64,000 nucleotides of DNA, from NCBI RefSeq assembly GCF_000002425.4, contig NC_037255.1:5958063-6022062 (forward strand). The letters are read 5' to 3'. Source of the stretch: Physcomitrium patens (taxonomy: Eukaryota; Streptophyta; Bryopsida; Funariales; Funariaceae). Position numbers and translations under genes: made by a program. Shown here in pieces: positions 63,238-64,000 of the stretch. Below the pieces are notes generated by a model that saw only the letters and a program-made list of their open reading frames with translations, was not told where the DNA came from and did not search any database. The first letter of the stretch is position 1. Each line of letters starts with the position of its first letter.

Positions 63238-63591
63238 CACACAGAAATGCTTCGCAAAATAGTAGAATCGTTTTGGAGACTCTTCCAGATTCTTGAATTT
63301 CATAAGAAATAGTGAACTGGAGTATTTACTACCAAGCATGTTCGAAACCAGAGCAGGGTGATGCATACTTAATTACCTCAGAAGGAGTGACATAGCTCCA
63401 CTGTATCCCAACAAAGCTTGGAACGCGGAGCCAATGATAATAGCACCTTGCAATTCCCTCATAGTTTTCTTAAACCTCTGCAGAATGCACGAAAGAATCA
63501 CAAGAGTGATTAGTGAGTGGTACAATCGCCTCAGAAACTCCTCATTATACAAGCACATTTGGGAACGACAAAACTCTTAAAAGCCAGGCTA

Positions 63592-63634
<43 letters not shown>

Positions 63635-64000
63635 AAAGAAAGAAGGAACCTCAAGAACGACTAAAATGACTAGGAATTGATTTTTTATAAGAAGTCACTA
63701 ACGTCTTCAGTAAGGCTAGAAAATTCGTGGGAGAAAATGATAGCAAGTGCTGGTGCGAGGTAGACAAACGACGCTCCCTGAATCAGTGGTAACCTTGATC
63801 CGAAGGACGTATGTAATAAAGTAGAGATTCCAGACACCATTAACACGCTTGACACAACTTTAGCTGAGTCCTCCTGTCAAAATTGAAAGCTGGATATCAG
63901 TTCCAGTGTGGACTTTCAGTTTCCTAATATAGAAGACAGCAGAATCTCGGAAGCACGCCGAAGTACAGGTAATGTATGAATCGAGGGGAAGAGTTGCTCA
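60962..64000 (-). CDS. Nucleobase-ascorbate transporter, plant NAT11/12 type (N-terminus outside window)
   Basis: Eight exons, transcribed right to left: 63,873-63,703, 63,477-63,377, 63,023-62,888, 62,627-62,577, 62,430-62,137, 62,002-61,768, 61,585-61,305 and 61,183-60,962. All are GT-AG with agreeing phases, and they give 496 residues up to the stop. Conserved blocks in order are P-L-I-Q-G-A-S-F-V-Y-L-A-P, G-A-I-I-I-G-S-A-F-Q, I-N-P-V-V-V-A-P, Y-P-F-Q-W-G, the NAT signature region T-E-N-V-H-T-I-A-V-T-K-M-G-S-R-R, and L-D-N-T-V-P-G-S-R-Q-E-R-G near the end. Members are polytopic membrane proteins, and characterised relatives in other kingdoms move purines, uracil or ascorbate with protons or sodium. 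The plant NAT11/12 subgroup has a long N-terminal extension, so roughly 200 residues should lie beyond position 64,000. Substrate unknown. One exon is only 51 bp. It appears intact where visible. Confidence 0.92.
63186..63240. repeat. CA/TA/GA compound microsatellite in a NAT intron
   Basis: Runs of CA, then AT, then AG dinucleotides within the intron between 63,024 and 63,376. Confidence 0.9.
63595..63631. repeat. AT microsatellite in a NAT intron
   Basis: An uninterrupted AT dinucleotide run in the intron between 63,478 and 63,702. Confidence 0.9.

Noticed and set aside
1-64000. CRISPR array, phage, plasmid or bacterial operon
   Set aside because: No regularly spaced short repeats or bacterial gene sets are present; spliced genes and LTR elements show eukaryotic nuclear DNA.
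63901-64000. A further NAT exon at the right edge
   Set aside because: A reading with H-Y-L-Y-F-G resembles a NAT membrane segment but does not continue well, so I did not add it to the model.

Overview
The window looks like nuclear DNA of a land plant, most likely a moss such as Physcomitrium or a close relative. The evidence is two spliced genes with close land-plant families, GT-AG introns of roughly 100-350 bp, and long AT-rich blocks of Ty3/Gypsy LTR retrotransposons. The species is an inference; no database could be searched.

Positions 1 to about 53,800 hold almost nothing but stacked LTR-retrotransposon fossils. I sort them into families by shared sequence, using local names. F and A/C are related Gypsy families whose LTR ends read TGTYGTGTTGTA...ACRACA. 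B is a chromovirus with an integrase chromodomain and LTRs of about 550 bp (TGTCACAGACA...TTGACA). D, E and G are known here only as LTRs of about 1.2-1.6 kb, and H is a piece of another Gypsy pol at the left edge. Most of the heap can be unpicked by target-site duplications. F (about 1560-40202) is split by minus-strand chromovirus B1 (4536-37076, duplication CAATA). B1 is itself split by an A/C composite (6902-22530), by plus-strand chromovirus B3 (23360-31634, duplication GTTGG) and by two E LTRs. D LTRs sit inside B3 and one D lies inside another D. A second chromovirus pair (B5, B6) with D, G and B solo LTRs fills 40.2-52.9 kb. F, B, D, E and G are strongly AT-drifted and old. The A copies are much better preserved and youngest.

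Near 53.8-54.2 kb the sequence changes to ordinary mixed-composition DNA. About 3 kb of leader or promoter-like DNA, without a convincing protein gene, precedes a five-exon bHLH transcription factor of RSL class II (57,388-59,718, plus strand; 560 residues in my model). Its relatives control root-hair and rhizoid/caulonema growth. Converging on it from the right edge is a nucleobase-ascorbate transporter of the plant NAT11/12 type (60,962 to beyond 64,000, minus strand; eight exons read here, N-terminus outside the window). Nothing indicates that the two genes work together; they are neighbours with facing 3' ends.

I found no CRISPR array, no recognisable tRNA or rRNA gene and no new enzyme system. 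The most unusual signals are the datable nesting order, a ~0.9 kb near-identical tract shared by two inverted A copies that are otherwise visibly diverged, a tRNA-Trp primer-binding site in the A/C family, and the abrupt border between decayed transposons and intact genes.
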